64,000 nt of DNA from Haladaptatus paucihalophilus DX253 (GCF_000376445.1 NZ_AQXI01000001.1:1644962-1708961), one strand, 5' to 3'. Shown: positions 54,157 to 62,787, numbered from the stretch's first letter. Notes: generated by a model from the letters alone, not told the origin. Translations and numbers: made by a program.

Positions 54157-56130
54157 CTACTCGAACTTCGCCAGCAGTCGGTCGTAAAACCCGTTTTCTC
54201 CCCCGTCGGCCAGTTTCTCCACGATGAGTTCGGGCGTCGAACGAGCGAGGTGGTCTTTCACCGGGGAGCGTTCGACCACGAGTTCGCCGTCGACCAGTCC
54301 TTTGGCTTCGATGCCATCGACCGCCACGTCGTACCGCGCCACGTCCCGAATCTCGTCGGCGAGGTGGGAGACGAAGACGCCGGTCACGTCGCGCTCGCCC
54401 AACTCCTCCAGAATCCCCGCGATGATTTTCGCGCTCGCGCCGGGTTCGGTGATGCTTTCGAGTTCGTCCACGAGCACGAGGCGGCCCGCCTGCCCGTCGG
54501 CGAGGGCCGCGAACTCCCGGAGCGTGCTCTCGAACGCCCCCGCGTCGAGAGTTCCCTGCGTCTTGCCGTGGTAGTGCAGTTCCTCGAACCGTCGCAAGCG
54601 AACCGAGTCCGCCGGAACCGGCAGGCCCATGTGGGCGAGGATGACGACGAGCGCCACGAGGTCGAGCGTCGACGTCTTCCCGCCGCTGTTGACTCCCGAG
54701 AGGAGGGCCACGCCCGAGACGCCGTAATCGACCGGTTCGACGGCGGCGAACTCCACGTCGAGCAACGGGGAGCGCCCGGCCGCGATGTCGAAGCCGTCGC
54801 CGTCGAAGTCGGGCATGACGCACTCGAAGTCGCTGGCGAACCGGGCGACGGCGAGTTCCACGTCCAGTTCGAGCGCGGCGCGAACGAGTTCTTCCGCCGC
54901 CTCGCGCTCGTCCGCGAGTTCGCGGGCGAGTTCGCGCTTGTGTCGCGCCGCCCGCCGCGACTTTTCGGCTTCCAGTTGTTCTCGGAGCCGCGAAATCACG
55001 CTCTCGTCGTGCTCCACGGGAAACGTCGGGTCCTCCGGGAACGCCTGCCGCGCGAGTTCGGTTTCACCTGCGTCCAGCGCCAGCGTCTCGACCAAATGCT
55101 CGCGGGCGGCCTCGACGGCGGCGTCGTACTCGTCGCCCAACTCGCGCGAAAGGAGCGAATCGACGCCCGCACCGCGCTCGACCAGCGAGAGCAGGTCGGA
55201 GCCTTCGATGGTCACGTCCCGCTCCCGAATCGCCTCCCGAAGTCGGTCGTTGGCGACGTTTTCGGCCATCGAGACGGCGGCGTCCAAGTCGGCGATGGCG
55301 TCCGTCAACCGAGCGAGTTCGTCGTCGCCCGTCACCCCGCCATCCGCGGTGACGCGGGCGAGTGCGGACTCCAATCCGTCGATGTCGAGCAGCGCGTCCA
55401 TCCCCGCGACGCGGTGGACTTCGGCGGCGGCGAGCAGGGTGTCCCGATTCGCGGCGAAGAAGGCGAGCGGACGCTCGGGGACGAGTTCCGCAGGGGTTTC
55501 CAGCGCACCCGGTTCGACGCGAACGTCACCGTCGATGGTGACGCCCGCGAACGCCTCGTCCAGCGCGACGACGGTGGAGTACCCGCGCGCGAGTTCCGCC
55601 AGTTCCCGCGTGTCCTCCACGACTTCGACCGGCAGTTCGGGAATCACCTCGCGCGCTTTCGCGTACCGCTCGGCGTCGGTCGTCGCCAGACAGCGGTCGG
55701 TGACCCGAACGCCTTGCGGGGCCGAGAGCGGTTCGACGTCGGCCAACGCCGCCCGAACGTCCGCCGTCGGCGTTCGTTCCATCGACGCGCGCGTGAACGC
55801 CTGTACCTCTTCGATTCTGGATGCGGCGGAACTGGGATACAGCGTTTCGAGACGCTTTTTCGCGTACGTCGTGACGGCCCGCGCTTTCACGAGCGAGAGG
55901 GCGTCTCGGTACAACTCCCGCGCCCTGTCGGTGGCGAGAAAGCCGCCGTCGTCGTCGTGTCGAATCCTGATGGCACCGCGCGCGATGGCAGCGGCCCGCC
56001 CTTCCGTGATTCCCGGCGCTCGCGCCAACGTGGCGACATCGCCGGTTTCCAACGCTCGCTCGGCGTCGTCGAGTTCCGCGAGCGCGTCCGCGGTCTTCGC
56101 ACCGACGCCGGGTACCGCCTCAAGGTCCAT
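54157..56130 (-). CDS. MutS-related protein with N-terminal helix-hairpin-helix
   Basis: This is a 657-residue protein. It begins with helix-hairpin-helix repeats (VPGVGAKTADALAELDDAERALETGD, about 4-29, and a second near 30-50). It lacks the mismatch-recognition domain of true MutS. The MutS core and ATPase follow, with GVNSGGKTS (about 475-483) as Walker A and LVLVDELESITEPGASA (about 545-561) with Walker B. A short end contains the HTH-like VKDHLARSTPELIVEKLADGG. Such proteins are MutS2/MutS5-like in context. A role in recombination control or junction handling is inferred. Confidence 0.88.
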   Translation of the reverse strand: MDLEAVPGVGAKTADALAELDDAERALETGDVATLARAPGITEGRAAAIARGAIRIRHDDDGGFLATDRARELYRDALSLVKARAVTTYAKKRLETLYPSSAASRIEEVQAFTRASMERTPTADVRAALADVEPLSAPQGVRVTDRCLATTDAERYAKAREVIPELPVEVVEDTRELAELARGYSTVVALDEAFAGVTIDGDVRVEPGALETPAELVPERPLAFFAANRDTLLAAAEVHRVAGMDALLDIDGLESALARVTADGGVTGDDELARLTDAIADLDAAVSMAENVANDRLREAIRERDVTIEGSDLLSLVERGAGVDSLLSRELGDEYDAAVEAAREHLVETLALDAGETELARQAFPEDPTFPVEHDESVISRLREQLEAEKSRRAARHKRELARELADEREAAEELVRAALELDVELAVARFASDFECVMPDFDGDGFDIAAGRSPLLDVEFAAVEPVDYGVSGVALLSGVNSGGKTSTLDLVALVVILAHMGLPVPADSVRLRRFEELHYHGKTQGTLDAGAFESTLREFAALADGQAGRLVLVDELESITEPGASAKIIAGILEELGERDVTGVFVSHLADEIRDVARYDVAVDGIEAKGLVDGELVVERSPVKDHLARSTPELIVEKLADGGENGFYDRLLAKFE

Positions 56131-56287
56131 TCGCTCCGTGATATTGCGTCATACATAAAAAACGTTCCCGACGTGCATCGGTGAAAAGACGGTTCCGCAC
56201 CCGAAGTGGAGCGTCGAAATCGAATCGAACTGCGACGACACGGACGCGTGACGAGGCGCTTTTGCCCGTTCGCAACAATCACGAGGT

Positions 56288-57250
56288 ATGCCAACCGTCG
56301 AGGAGAAACTGGCCGCCGCGAAGGCAGACCTCGCGGAGCGCGACGGCGTGCTCGTCGCGTTCAGCGGTGGGGTCGATTCGAGCGTCGTCGCCGCTATCGC
56401 CCACGATGCGCTGGGGGACGATGCCGTCGCATGCACCGCGAAGAGCGAAACCCTACCCGAGGCCGAACTCGGGGACGCGAATCGTGTCGCCGACGAAATC
56501 GGAATCCGCCACGTCGTCGCCGAGTTCAGCGAGTTGGACGACCCGAACTTCGTCGAGAACGGCGACGACCGCTGTTATCACTGCCGGACGATGCGCCTCG
56601 GTGCGATGTTCGACAAGGCGGCCGAACTCGACATCGATATCGTCTGCGACGGGACGAACGCCGACGACGTATCCGCAGGGCACCGCCCCGGTCTCCGCGC
56701 CGTCGAGGAGTTGGACGCCTACTCGCCGCTCCTCCAACACGACATCTCGAAGGCCGAGGTCAGGGAAATCGCGGAAGCGTACGACCTCTCCGTCGCCGAC
56801 AAACCCGCGATGGCATGTCTCTCCTCGCGCATCCCGACCGGTTTGGAAGTGACCGAGGAACGCCTCTCCCGAATCGAACGCGCCGAAACGGTACTCCGCC
56901 AGTGGGGGTTCACCCAGTTCCGCGTCCGCGACCACGACGGACTGGCGCGCATCGAAATCGGCGAGGACGAACTGTCGCGGGCGCTGGACGAGGAGTTCGT
57001 TCGCGCCGCACGGGACCACCTGACGGACCTCGGATTCGAACACGTCACGCTCGACCTGCACGGCTATCGAACCGGGAGTGTAAGTCCGGAAGGCGATGCG
57101 CGCGAGTCGATAGACGAGCGGGCATCGAACGGCGAGCGGGGAGGGACGACCCGCGAGCAAGCCGACGGCGATGCGAGCGAGTCGGGACCGCAAGGCGAAC
57201 CGCTGGTCGAAGACGTGTTCAGCACGGAGTATCCGACCGGTGGTCAGTAG
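56288..57250 (+). CDS. larE: ATP-dependent sulfur transferase LarE
   Basis: This 320-residue PP-loop ATPase makes the sulfurated nickel-pincer cofactor of lactate racemase in known cases. The PP-loop is FSGGVDSS (25-32) and the sulfur-donor segment CLSSRIP has Cys177. Two further cysteines form CYHC (C96, C99). Three cysteines in this arrangement suggest a 4Fe-4S cluster-type LarE, rather than the single-Cys sacrificial type. The conserved part ends near residue 250; the last 70 residues are a low-complexity Asp/Glu/Arg-rich tail with repeated GDARES/GDASES units. No larA, larB or larC is seen in the window. Confidence 0.9.
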   Translation: MPTVEEKLAAAKADLAERDGVLVAFSGGVDSSVVAAIAHDALGDDAVACTAKSETLPEAELGDANRVADEIGIRHVVAEFSELDDPNFVENGDDRCYHCRTMRLGAMFDKAAELDIDIVCDGTNADDVSAGHRPGLRAVEELDAYSPLLQHDISKAEVREIAEAYDLSVADKPAMACLSSRIPTGLEVTEERLSRIERAETVLRQWGFTQFRVRDHDGLARIEIGEDELSRALDEEFVRAARDHLTDLGFEHVTLDLHGYRTGSVSPEGDARESIDERASNGERGGTTREQADGDASESGPQGEPLVEDVFSTEYPTGGQ

Positions 57251-57289
57251 AAAGCAGCGTCGGGCGTTCGCACCCGAAGGGTGGCAGTC

Positions 57290-57333
57290 TGCTGGCACGC
57301 GAACTGCGGTCTGTAGCTGCTGGCACGCGAGCT
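57290..57333 (+). repeat. Two-copy 16-base direct repeat
   Basis: The 16-base unit tgctggcacgcgaRct occurs at 57290-57305 and 57318-57333, with one base differing (a/g). It lies in the 213-base gap between larE and tatC, which are tail to tail. The role is unknown. Confidence 0.75.
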
Positions 57334-57449
57334 AAGGGTAGGCACGAACGCTACCGCTCCGTTGGAGATAAACTCCCTTAGTTATAACCCGGTTACGAAC
57401 GTCGAAAGGTGCCATTGCGTGATTCCGAATATCCGAGGAGGACGGGAGA

Positions 57450-57464
57450 ACGGTTCAAAACCGT
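57450..57464 (-). terminator. Hairpin overlapping the TatC stop codon
   Basis: The arms acggtt (57450-57455) and aaccgt (57459-57464) enclose caa. On the minus strand the hairpin starts inside the tatC stop region. With few U residues following, it is a weak terminator candidate. Confidence 0.35.
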
Positions 57465-58318
57465 CACTTGCCCGTCCACTTCAGGAGGAGCAAGGTGCCT
57501 TCGAACAGGCCGACCATCGTGATGGCGACGAGGAACGGAGCCATCCCGGTCGGGTCGGGGCTGAACAGGAACGCGAACCCGGCGAACGCACCCCAGAAGT
57601 ACAGCCGTCGGTTGGCCATCCACTGGCGCGTCGTCAGGCCCATCATGATGGCGAGCATGATGAGGAGCGGAATCTGGAAGACGACGGCCAACACGCCCAT
57701 CATCATCAGAATGAGGTTGAACGTCTTCGTCAGACCGAACGCGACGGCGACGTTCGCGCTCTGTGTGTACGACAGGAAGTAAGTGAAGATGGCGGGGAGG
57801 ATGAGGAAGTACGCGAAGCTGACGCCCACGAACGCGAGGACGAGGCTCGTCGGCACCGCCGCGAGGTAGTATCGACGCTCGTGCGGGTAGAGACCGGGGC
57901 GCATGAAGAGGTACGTCTCGTACACCATGACGGGGAGGGCGATAATGAGACCCGCGAGGCTGGCGACCTTGAGTTTCGTCATCACGAGTGCCAGCGGCGC
58001 GTAGAGCCGTGGTCGGGTTTCGGGACCGACCGGCAGAATTTGATTCCAGAGGAAGTTGATGACGTGATCCGCGAACGGGAGGGTGATGAGACTCACGACG
58101 CCAGCGATGACGAGGACGATGGCGAGCCGTTTTATCATCTCCTCTACGTGGTCGGCGAGCGGCATCTCCTCGTCGTCCATCGGCTGGCTCGGCCGCTCGA
58201 CTGCTGGCTCCGGGTCCTCGGGCGCGTACAGGTTCTCGTCCGGCGGCTCCGGCGCTTCTTCCGACGCCGGGACCTTCGATATATTACTGCCTGCCGTCGC
58301 CTCCGATTCTTCGCCCAT
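57464..58318 (-). CDS. tatC: TatC protein translocase subunit (single, TatCo-like)
   Basis: This 284-residue TatC, the signal-peptide receptor of the twin-arginine translocase, has six membrane helices. The polar N-terminal 60 residues precede the core, which starts with PLADHVEEMIKRLAIVL (about 53-69), the conserved Glu-rich opening of TatC. Helix-connecting loops carry conserved segments such as FMRPGLYPHERRYYLA (about 137-152) and FGLTKTFNLIL (about 192-202). Haloarchaea export most secreted proteins folded via Tat. It is divergent from the double TatC. A TATA-like ttattatag (58342-58350) lies 24-32 bases upstream. Confidence 0.93.
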   Translation of the reverse strand: MGEESEATAGSNISKVPASEEAPEPPDENLYAPEDPEPAVERPSQPMDDEEMPLADHVEEMIKRLAIVLVIAGVVSLITLPFADHVINFLWNQILPVGPETRPRLYAPLALVMTKLKVASLAGLIIALPVMVYETYLFMRPGLYPHERRYYLAAVPTSLVLAFVGVSFAYFLILPAIFTYFLSYTQSANVAVAFGLTKTFNLILMMMGVLAVVFQIPLLIMLAIMMGLTTRQWMANRRLYFWGAFAGFAFLFSPDPTGMAPFLVAITMVGLFEGTLLLLKWTGK

Positions 58319-58341
58319 TCACCCGGGGATAAGCAGCCGAG

Positions 58342-58350
58342 TTATTATAG
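58342..58350 (-). promoter_or_regulatory. TATA box of the single tatC gene
   Basis: It reads ctataataa on the minus strand, 24-32 bases upstream of the start codon at 58318. It lies in the 94-base region between the two divergent tatC genes. Confidence 0.6.
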
Positions 58351-58412
58351 GCTTTCTTCATCTTGCGAGACGGGAAGATTGATAACTGGCAGGGGGTTAC
58401 CATTCCCAAGCA

Positions 58413-60659
58413 ATGTCTACCTCGGGGAACAGTCTCATCGACGAGGATACCGCCAACACCGTCGCTTCCGGACGTGAAACCATCGGAGCGATGCTTTCGA
58501 CGGCACAGACACACCTTCAGAAAGTCTTCATCGTATTCGTTCTCGGCTTCATCGGCATGTTCTACGCCATGTCGATGGTGGTGTGGCCGTTCCTGCGCGA
58601 CGTGACGACCTCCGGGATGTCACAGACAGTGATGAAACACGTCGAAATCGTCGCGGTGACGCCGTTCGACGTCATTCTCCTCCAAGCGAAAATAGCGATG
58701 TTCTCCGGTATTATTCTCGCTATCCCCGTTTTGCTCTATCTCGGCCGTGATTCGATTCGGCAACGCGAATGGTATCCCGAGTTCTCCATCTCCTATTGGA
58801 AGATAATCCCGCTGGTCGGCCTCGCGGCGGCCCTGTTCATCGGCGGACTGGCCTACGGGTACTCCGTCTATCTCCCGCTGATGTTCCAGTTCCTCGCCAA
58901 GAACGCGGTGCAGGCGAACCTGAGCCCGAAGTACGGTATCGTGCAGTGGACCGAGTTCGTCCTCATTATCTCGCTTTCGTTCGGTCTGGCCGCGGAACTG
59001 CCGCTCATCATGAGCGGCCTCAGCTACTCGGGCATCGTCAAATACGAGACGTTCCGCGACAAGTGGCGCTACGCAATCCTCACCATCTTCGTCTTCGGCG
59101 CGGTAGCGTCCCCGCCGGACCCGTTCACGCAGGTCATGTGGGCGATTCCGCTCGTCATCCTCTACGGATTCAGTCTCTATCTGTCGAAAATCCTCGTCAC
59201 CATCAAGCGCGGGAGCAGCAAGGTGAGCATCAGAAAATCGGTGGCGGAGCGGTGGAACTACCTCCTCGGTATCGCACTCATCGCCGGTGGCGCGACGTAC
59301 CTCTTCTTCAGCCGAGCCGGGGTCAGCTACGTGAACAGCCAACTGCTCCCGGCACTTCCGGCCGGGTTCCGACCCGCGGCGTTCTCCCCCATCGAGGAGG
59401 CGCTGGGCATGCCGCGCGGAACGGCCATCCTCCTCGTCGCCGGAGCGGTCGGGCTGGTCGCCCTCGTCGTCGCCGCTCTCTACTACCTGTTCGTCTCGCT
59501 CGAAGCGAACGCCGCAGTCGGCCAGCAGCGCGGTGGCGCACCGGCCGCGATCGACATCGAACAGCTCGACGCCGCCGGGGTTCGGGCCGCTCCGCCCGAA
59601 GTGTTCACCGAGATGGACGAGGGCGAATCGCTCGACTACGCCCGCGCCGCGATGGAGGCCGACCAACCCGAGAAGGCGCAGGCCATCTTCGACCGTTTCG
59701 ACGAAGCGAACGCCGAAGAGGAAGAAGAAGAGGAAGCCGCGGAATCGGACCCGGAGGTCCGCGAGGCCGAGGGCGCACCGCTCGCCGAGGACGTCGCCCA
59801 GCAACCGAGCCAAGAGGCCCGAGAAGAGGGCAACGTCCTCCAGCGCACCGCCGCGGGCGTGACGAACGCGTTCACGGAAGACGAGACGACCGAGGACGAC
59901 ATCGGCGGCTACTACTACGACTTCGCGTTCATCCTCCAGAGTCTCACGTCGAAGTTCTTCCGCATCGTCGGCGTGTTCATGCTCGTGCTCGCCAGCGTGT
60001 TCGTCTACCTGTACCAGGGCGGCATCGGCGACATCAACAGCGACTTCACGAGCCGTGTGCCACAGTCGATACTGGCGAACGGTCAACAGCTCAACGTCGT
60101 CACCCTGCACCCGGTCGAGGCGCTCATCTTCGAGGTGAAGATAAGCACCCTGCTCGCCGCCGTGTCGGTGCTCCCGATGGTGCTCTACTACAGTTGGCCC
60201 GCGATGAAGGAGCGCAAACTCGTCAGGGGCAACCGCAACGTGTTCTTCCTGTGGGGCGGCACGCTGTTCGTCGGACTCATCGTCGGGAGCTACGTCGGCT
60301 ACACCATCGTCGCCCCGAACATCATCTCGTGGCTCGTCACCGACGCCCACAACGCCGACATGCTCATCTACTACCGAGTGAAGGCGTTCTTCTGGCTCGT
60401 GTTCCTCACCACGGTCGGCATCGGGTTGCTCGCCGACGTACCGGTGACGATGTTCCTGTTCCACTGGGCCGGAATCGTCCCGTTCGAGTCGATGTTCGAA
60501 TACTGGCGCGGCGTCGTCATCGGTGTCTTCGCCGTCGCCGCACTGGTGACCCCCGACAGCCTCTACACGATGTTCCTCGTCGCCATCCCCGTCTCCGTCG
60601 CGTACATCTTCGGACTGAGCGTCCTCTGGATAGGGACGCTCGGCGGACGACGCGCCTGA
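58413..60659 (+). CDS. tatC2: Double TatC translocase protein (TatCt-like)
   Basis: This is a 748-residue fusion of two TatC domains, with about 14 membrane helices. The first TatC domain covers about residues 30-345 and the second about 500-745. The linker (about 345-500) is acidic (rich in EEEEEEAAESD) and lies on one side. The TatCt type is described in haloarchaea, where both the single (TatCo) and double forms occur. Its start at 58413 is supported by MSTSGNSLIDE; the RHH gene follows 36 bases after its stop. Confidence 0.93.
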   Translation: MSTSGNSLIDEDTANTVASGRETIGAMLSTAQTHLQKVFIVFVLGFIGMFYAMSMVVWPFLRDVTTSGMSQTVMKHVEIVAVTPFDVILLQAKIAMFSGIILAIPVLLYLGRDSIRQREWYPEFSISYWKIIPLVGLAAALFIGGLAYGYSVYLPLMFQFLAKNAVQANLSPKYGIVQWTEFVLIISLSFGLAAELPLIMSGLSYSGIVKYETFRDKWRYAILTIFVFGAVASPPDPFTQVMWAIPLVILYGFSLYLSKILVTIKRGSSKVSIRKSVAERWNYLLGIALIAGGATYLFFSRAGVSYVNSQLLPALPAGFRPAAFSPIEEALGMPRGTAILLVAGAVGLVALVVAALYYLFVSLEANAAVGQQRGGAPAAIDIEQLDAAGVRAAPPEVFTEMDEGESLDYARAAMEADQPEKAQAIFDRFDEANAEEEEEEEAAESDPEVREAEGAPLAEDVAQQPSQEAREEGNVLQRTAAGVTNAFTEDETTEDDIGGYYYDFAFILQSLTSKFFRIVGVFMLVLASVFVYLYQGGIGDINSDFTSRVPQSILANGQQLNVVTLHPVEALIFEVKISTLLAAVSVLPMVLYYSWPAMKERKLVRGNRNVFFLWGGTLFVGLIVGSYVGYTIVAPNIISWLVTDAHNADMLIYYRVKAFFWLVFLTTVGIGLLADVPVTMFLFHWAGIVPFESMFEYWRGVVIGVFAVAALVTPDSLYTMFLVAIPVSVAYIFGLSVLWIGTLGGRRA

Positions 60660-60672
60660 CGCTGGGCTTAAG

Positions 60673-60688
60673 TATTCCTCCCGGAATA
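60673..60688 (+). promoter_or_regulatory. Inverted repeat at the RHH gene promoter
   Basis: The exact arms tattcc (60673-60678) and ggaata (60683-60688) lie between a TATA-like cttaagta (60667-60674) and the ATG at 60696, covering the probable transcription start. A site of this kind would allow the RHH protein to repress its own operon. Confidence 0.55.
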
Positions 60689-60695
60689 TCCTGGT

Positions 60696-60869
60696 ATGAC
60701 CAAGATAAGCGTCGAAGTGCCCGACGAACTCCTCTCGGATTTGGACGACCACGTGGGCGACGACGGGAAGTTCGTCAACAGGAGCGAGGCGATTCGCGCT
60801 TCGATTCGAAAGATGCTGGACATTCTGGACGAGATCGACGAACGCCACGGGAGACTTGAAGATGACTGA
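60696..60869 (+). CDS. CopG-type ribbon-helix-helix protein
   Basis: This is a 57-residue DNA-binding protein. The N-terminal strand MTKISVEVPDELLSDLDDHV is the ribbon, then GKFVNRSEAIRASIRKMLDI forms the two helices; this is the CopG/Arc-type ribbon-helix-helix. It is preceded by a leaderless-type TATA box and an inverted repeat. Its stop overlaps the start of the following transporter gene by eight bases, so the two are translationally coupled. It probably regulates this operon. Confidence 0.88.
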   Translation: MTKISVEVPDELLSDLDDHVGDDGKFVNRSEAIRASIRKMLDILDEIDERHGRLEDD

Positions 60870-61590
60870 GCGGCGGGACGCTCACTCGGTACTGGCCACC
60901 GGGCAACTCGGCCTCACCGCGCTGTTCGTGACGGCGCTCGTGACGGCACAGCTCACGGCGGCGAAGGTGCTCCAGTTCACCATTCCGCTCACCCTGCCGA
61001 TTACGGGCGACGCGCTCGTCCTTCCGGGGGCGGCGCTGGCCTACGCGCTGACCTTCTTCGCCTCCGACTGCTACGCCGAGGTGTACGGACGAAAGGCGGC
61101 CCAGCGACTGGTCAACGTCGCCTTCGTCATGATATTCGCCATGCTGGTGCTCGTCTGGTCCACCATCGAAGCGCCCGCCGCGCAGAACAGCGTGGACCCC
61201 GCCAAGTTCCGCACCGTCCTCAGCGCGAGCACGAACATCGTCGTCGGAAGCCTCTGTGCCTACGTCGTCAGTCAGAACTGGGACGTCATCGTCTTCCACC
61301 GAATCCGCGACCTCACCGACGGCGACCACCTCTGGGCTCGCAACATCGGGTCCACGGCGAGCAGTCAGGCAATCGATACCGTCATCTTCGTCGGCGTCGC
61401 GTTCTACGCGCTCCCGCGCTTCGCCGGTATCGGGCCGATACTCCCGGAGAACGTCATCCTCTCGCTCATCGTCGGCCAGTACGTCTTCAAACTGTTCGTC
61501 GCGCTGCTCGACACGCCGTTCGTCTACGCCGTCGTCGGGTTTCTCCGGTCGCAAACGTCCGCAAGTAGGGTGCCGAGTTCGGCCGACTGA
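60862..61590 (+). CDS. VUT/YhhQ family transporter (queuosine/archaeosine precursor)
   Basis: This is a 242-residue, six-helix membrane protein of the VUT (YhhQ) family, which in bacteria imports queuosine precursors. Helices begin around residues 13, 38, 57, 84, 115 and 202. The conserved FFASDCYAEVYGRKAAQ segment (about 68-84) and IGSTASSQAIDTVIF (about 164-178) are typical. In an archaeon the substrate could be the archaeosine precursor preQ0 or a related base, but this is inferred. The ATG at 60862 overlaps the RHH gene, so it is coupled to it. Confidence 0.85.
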   Translation: MTERRDAHSVLATGQLGLTALFVTALVTAQLTAAKVLQFTIPLTLPITGDALVLPGAALAYALTFFASDCYAEVYGRKAAQRLVNVAFVMIFAMLVLVWSTIEAPAAQNSVDPAKFRTVLSASTNIVVGSLCAYVVSQNWDVIVFHRIRDLTDGDHLWARNIGSTASSQAIDTVIFVGVAFYALPRFAGIGPILPENVILSLIVGQYVFKLFVALLDTPFVYAVVGFLRSQTSASRVPSSAD

Positions 61591-61599
61591 ACGCGGACT

Positions 61600-62364
61600 T
61601 CAGTCTCGGTCCAATCGCTGTGCGAAGCCGAACTTCGGTTTCACGTCATCGACGCGGATTTCGACCGTCTCTCCCTCCTCGGTGTTCGGAACGAACAACG
61701 TGTACTCCTCGACTTTCGCCACGCCGTCGCCTTCGCTCCCCACGCCTTCGATGGTCACTTCGAGGGTGTCGCCGGGTCTGACGGGCGCGGTGAGGCGTTT
61801 CCGGGCGACGAGGTAGACCTCGGAGGACTCGTCGCGCGAGGCGTCGGGACTCATGGTTCGAACGTACTCGAACTCGGGTTCCATGTCCTCGCGCAGGTCG
61901 TCCAAGTCCGGGCCTTGGAACACCTTGACCACGAAGTCGCCGCCGGAATCGAGGAGTTCGAGCGCCGTCTCGAACGCCTGTCGGGCGAGGTACACCGAGC
62001 GAGCGTGGTCGAGGCTGTACTCGCCGGTCATGTTCGGTGCCATGTCCGAGAGAACGACGTCGGCGGACCCGGCGACGTCGATGACCTCCTCTTGGGTTTC
62101 CTCCTCGGTCATGTCGCCGCGGATGGTTTCCACGCCGTCGATGTCCTTGATTCGCTGCAGGTCGACCCCGATGACGGTGCCGGTGTCGCCGACTTCCTCG
62201 GCGGCGACTTGGAGCCAACCGCCGGGGGCCGCCCCGAGGTCCACGACCGTCTCGCCCTCGTGGAGGAGGTGTGCGGATTCGTCCAACTGCTTGAGTTTGT
62301 AGGCCGCCCGCGAGCGGTAGCCTTGCTGCTTGGATTTGTTGTAGTAGTGGTCTTTACGGGCCAT
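61600..62364 (-). CDS. rlmE: 23S rRNA 2'-O-methyltransferase (RlmE/FtsJ) with TRAM domain
   Basis: This is a 254-residue FtsJ-type methyltransferase. The N-terminal KDHYYNKSKQQGYRSRAAYKL (about 3-23) is the rRNA-binding entry, and VVDLGAAPGGWLQVA (about 41-55) is the SAM site. The catalytic KDKE-type set is K21, D101?, K141 and E176? (positions approximate). A C-terminal TRAM domain (about 195-253) with VRPGDTLEVTIEGVGSEGDGVAKVE is typical of haloarchaeal FtsJ. It modifies uridine in 23S rRNA. It faces the VUT gene tail to tail with a nine-base gap. Confidence 0.94.
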   Translation of the reverse strand: MARKDHYYNKSKQQGYRSRAAYKLKQLDESAHLLHEGETVVDLGAAPGGWLQVAAEEVGDTGTVIGVDLQRIKDIDGVETIRGDMTEEETQEEVIDVAGSADVVLSDMAPNMTGEYSLDHARSVYLARQAFETALELLDSGGDFVVKVFQGPDLDDLREDMEPEFEYVRTMSPDASRDESSEVYLVARKRLTAPVRPGDTLEVTIEGVGSEGDGVAKVEEYTLFVPNTEEGETVEIRVDDVKPKFGFAQRLDRD

Positions 62365-62462
62365 TCGTTGTGAGACGGTTGTCTACGCGGATGTTTACGC
62401 CCTTCGTTCGTCGCCCCGCCGCTGGCCGTTACGACCAAAATGAATGATTCGCCGACGGGAAA

Positions 62463-62618
62463 CTACCCGTCTCGATACTCACATTCGGCCTGATGCCGAA
62501 TGAGATCCGATTTGTTCTTGCCACCGACGAAGACCTTCTTCTTACAGTAATTACAGACTCCCCATCGAGGGTCGTCTTCGTCGAGCGTGTATTCTTCCGG
62601 CCGCCACTCCTGCGACAT
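62463..62618 (-). CDS. Small CCHC-like zinc-finger protein
   Basis: This is a 51-residue protein with CNYC near residues 22-25 and an HQAEC pair (H42, C46), a CxxC...HxxxC arrangement that could bind zinc. It is basic in the middle (KKKVFVGGKNKSD) and acidic at the N-terminus, and could bind nucleic acid. The gene is too short for most callers. It is divergent from pcn with a 194-base gap. No function is known. Confidence 0.7.
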   Translation of the reverse strand: MSQEWRPEEYTLDEDDPRWGVCNYCKKKVFVGGKNKSDLIRHQAECEYRDG

Positions 62619-62778
62619 ATACGTTCAGAATACCTTCTAGCGTAAAACGTTTATCAAAAATCTTTATATTATCTACTGTAATAATAGGGAGACTGCGGTG
62701 AGTTAAACTCTGGCCGCTCCCGGTTCCTATCCGATGTCCGTTGTTTCTGCACGGCACCTCGCGCGCGCGAACGGGTGA

Positions 62779-62787
62779 CTTTTTATG
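62779..62787 (+). promoter_or_regulatory. TATA box of pcn
   Basis: The sequence ctttttatg lies 26-34 bases upstream of the pcn ATG at 62813. It fits a leaderless promoter. Confidence 0.6.

Noticed and set aside
58620-60848. Minus-strand open frame of 742 codons over the double tatC gene
   Set aside because: It is an antisense shadow; the plus strand encodes a complete double TatC.
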